DNA from: an uncultured bacterium
GTDB taxonomy: Bacteria > Patescibacteriota > Microgenomatia > UBA8517
Reading direction: 5' to 3'
DNA length: 7,027 bases
Assembly (NCBI GenBank): GCA_937928235.1
Contig: CALEZE010000013.1
Coordinates: 1-7,027 of the forward strand
The translations under genes were made by a program, and so were the position numbers. Under the pieces are notes generated by a model that worked only from the letters and a program-made list of their open reading frames with translations, made no database searches and had not been told where the DNA came from. Of the stretch, positions 6,266 to 7,027 are shown piece after piece (the stretch's first letter is position 1; the number at the start of each line of letters is the position of its first letter).

Positions 6266-6279
6266 TTCCTGCCTTTCAT
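6262..6279 (-). other. Five-codon minicistron bridging two genes
   Basis: ATG-AAA-GGC-AGG-AAA-TGA on the minus strand starts by overlapping the TGA of the 146-aa gene (ATGA) and ends by overlapping the ATG of the 179-aa gene (again ATGA). It contains the Shine-Dalgarno of the 179-aa gene. It could couple translation of the two genes by reinitiation, but a frame this short is easily chance. Confidence 0.25.
6268..6275 (-). promoter_or_regulatory. Ribosome binding site of the 179-aa gene
   Basis: The minus strand reads AAGGCAGG just before the ATG at 6265. The first AGG is 6 nt from the start codon. This supports the chosen start and shows that internal operon genes here use Shine-Dalgarno initiation. 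Confidence 0.6.
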
Positions 6280-6716
6280 AAACCTACGTTGTTTCTAAAT
6301 ATCCGGTAAGAGAATTTAAATGTTTGGGTTCCAGAGTTGCCCCCTGTGTGATGAGCCGCAAAGTAGAGTTTTGTAGTGGTAGCATACACGTTTATGTTAG
6401 CATATGCACAGGCGTCCCCAAACGCGTAAGGAAGTTGTATCGCATCACCGCTAGACGGAAAGTCAAACATATACCCGACAAAGTAGGGTACATACCCCAG
6501 ATTGTGACTAACCTCGGAAACAGTGTAGTGTTCGTATATCGTGTCAGTAAAACAAGTAAAAGTGTTGTAGTAGTTTGCTAGGTTCACGTTCATAGTAACC
6601 GTTCCTTGGGAGTAATACTTCAAAGAGTCATAACCGGAGTGAAAGACAAAATCGTCAGGATCGGTCGCCGTTAATACGTTAATTCCAGATTTTGAAAAGG
6701 CAAGTGTTGGTGTCAT
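6276..6716 (-). CDS. Fibre/appendage-like virion protein, 146 aa (tandem paralog)
   Basis: Residues 10-33 (SGINVLTATDPDDFVFHSGY followed by DSL) and residues 68-79 (EVSHNLGYVPYF) carry the pattern 'N-V-L-T-A-T-D-x-D-x-x-x-F-x-S-x-Y-x-x-L-K' and 'S-H-N-L-G-Y-x-P', which I associate with short beta-rich tail-fibre or surface proteins of phages. The C-terminus is beta-like, rich in Tyr, Phe, Thr and Asn (TTTKLYFAAHHTGG, then FSYRIFRNNVGL). No signal peptide or membrane segment is seen. It is a paralog of the truncated gene upstream: SHNLGYVP matches AHGLGQIP, and both end in VGL-TGA. The ATG overlaps the upstream TGA (ATGA), and GAGGT sits 6 nt before it, so translation is probably coupled. Receptor binding or decoration of the particle is an inference from family style and context. 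Confidence 0.9.
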   Translation of the reverse strand: MTPTLAFSKSGINVLTATDPDDFVFHSGYDSLKYYSQGTVTMNVNLANYYNTFTCFTDTIYEHYTVSEVSHNLGYVPYFVGYMFDFPSSGDAIQLPYAFGDACAYANINVYATTTKLYFAAHHTGGNSGTQTFKFSYRIFRNNVGL

Positions 6717-7027
6717 AGTCCGACCTCAAAAGTGTACCACTTTATATCTACGTTATAATTGGACCCCGGTCTTGTCAAAATGAAGTATAGGTTTGTGGAG
6801 TCAGCCTCGGGAGTAAAATTGCCGTAGTTAGTTCCAGGCGAACTACCTGTACCACGGAAGTTAAAAGAAAATGGTCCCGAAAGGGCAACGGCGCCGTCCG
6901 GAAATTTGCAAAAGGCGTAAAAGTTGGGTATTTGCCCCAAGCCGTGAGCCACGGAAAAGGTTTTTGGATCCGCGTTAACATTTTGCGAAAGGAGTGTCCC
7001 TTCGGCCAGTATCTTGAAAGTGTTGTA
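6713..7027 (-). CDS. Fibre/appendage-like virion protein, 5'-truncated by window edge
   Basis: The frame is open from the right edge to TGA at 6715-6713, giving 104 residues that begin YNTFKILAEGTLLSQ. A GTG at 6952 could be read as a start, but it codes the Val of the conserved VAHGLGQIP core and is clearly internal. Aligned with the 146-aa neighbour, YNTFK matches YDSLK at residue 29, VAHGLGQIP matches VSHNLGYVP, NLYF matches KLYF, and both end VGL-TGA. About 28 N-terminal residues are probably missing if the architecture is the same. The sequence is beta-rich with Gly/Asn/Ser loops and has no membrane segment. It heads the visible operon, which runs leftward into the paralog by a 4-nt overlap. 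Role as a tail-fibre-like or particle-surface protein is inferred. Confidence 0.82.
   Translation of the reverse strand, partial: YNTFKILAEGTLLSQNVNADPKTFSVAHGLGQIPNFYAFCKFPDGAVALSGPFSFNFRGTGSSPGTNYGNFTPEADSTNLYFILTRPGSNYNVDIKWYTFEVGL
6723..6727 (-). promoter_or_regulatory. Ribosome binding site of the 146-aa gene
   Basis: GAGGT on the minus strand lies 6 nt before the ATG at 6716, inside the last codons of the upstream paralog. It is the clearest Shine-Dalgarno in the window and goes with the ATGA overlap. Confidence 0.7.

Noticed and set aside
854..6715. Alternative genetic code with TGA as sense
   Set aside because: Two paralogs end at the same VGL-TGA point and one TGA forms an ATGA overlap with the next start, so TGA acts as stop.
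6775..6981. A 68-codon minus-strand frame overlapping the truncated fibre-like gene
   Set aside because: It is out of frame with the paralog-supported reading (AHGLGQIP...VGL) and shows no similarity to its neighbours.

Overview
The window looks like part of the structural (virion) gene region of a double-stranded DNA phage or prophage. There are no rRNA, tRNA, transposase, integrase or CRISPR signals. The standard bacterial code fits: TGA is a real terminator here, because two paralogous genes both end in Val-Gly-Leu-TGA, and no long gene needs TGA as sense. The style of several proteins resembles, from memory, phages and prophages of Patescibacteria (CPR bacteria) from metagenomes. These include a fibre-like 'HGLG' protein pair, an N-terminal 'SIVDYLKSVGQ...' module followed by a Pro/Ser/Ala linker, and a very large helical protein with phage 'large polyvalent protein' type motifs. 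That host assignment is an inference and no database was consulted.

Layout. Positions 7027 down to 854 (minus strand) form a tightly packed leftward gene series: (1) a 5'-truncated fibre/appendage-like protein; (2) its 146-aa tandem paralog, joined by an ATGA stop/start overlap; (3) a 179-aa orphan 10 nt later; (4) a 378-aa modular protein with a low-complexity linker and coiled coil; (5) a 1220-aa giant protein, probably an internal or ejected virion protein. Genes 2 and 3 have recognisable Shine-Dalgarno sequences. Genes 4 and 5 do not, and instead sit just downstream of good -10 hexamers that overlap the end of the previous gene.

The left 850 bases hold small genes. A plus-strand 87-aa single-pass membrane protein (605-868) converges on the giant gene and overlaps its last 15 bases. 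A basic 66-aa protein (433-233, minus) and a 3'-truncated hydrophobic membrane protein (178 to the left edge, minus) run leftward. The 171-bp divergent region 434-604 carries two facing promoters, a repeated 8-mer near each -35 and a central AT-rich dyad.

The most notable regulatory signal is geometric. Three genes (66 aa, 87 aa and 1220 aa) share the same spacing: -35, 17 nt, -10, 6 nt, start codon. This predicts leaderless mRNAs and supports the two small genes being real. The protein set is otherwise consistent with a late structural operon: appendage proteins, unknown connectors, and a large virion protein. No clearly novel defence or catalytic system is visible.
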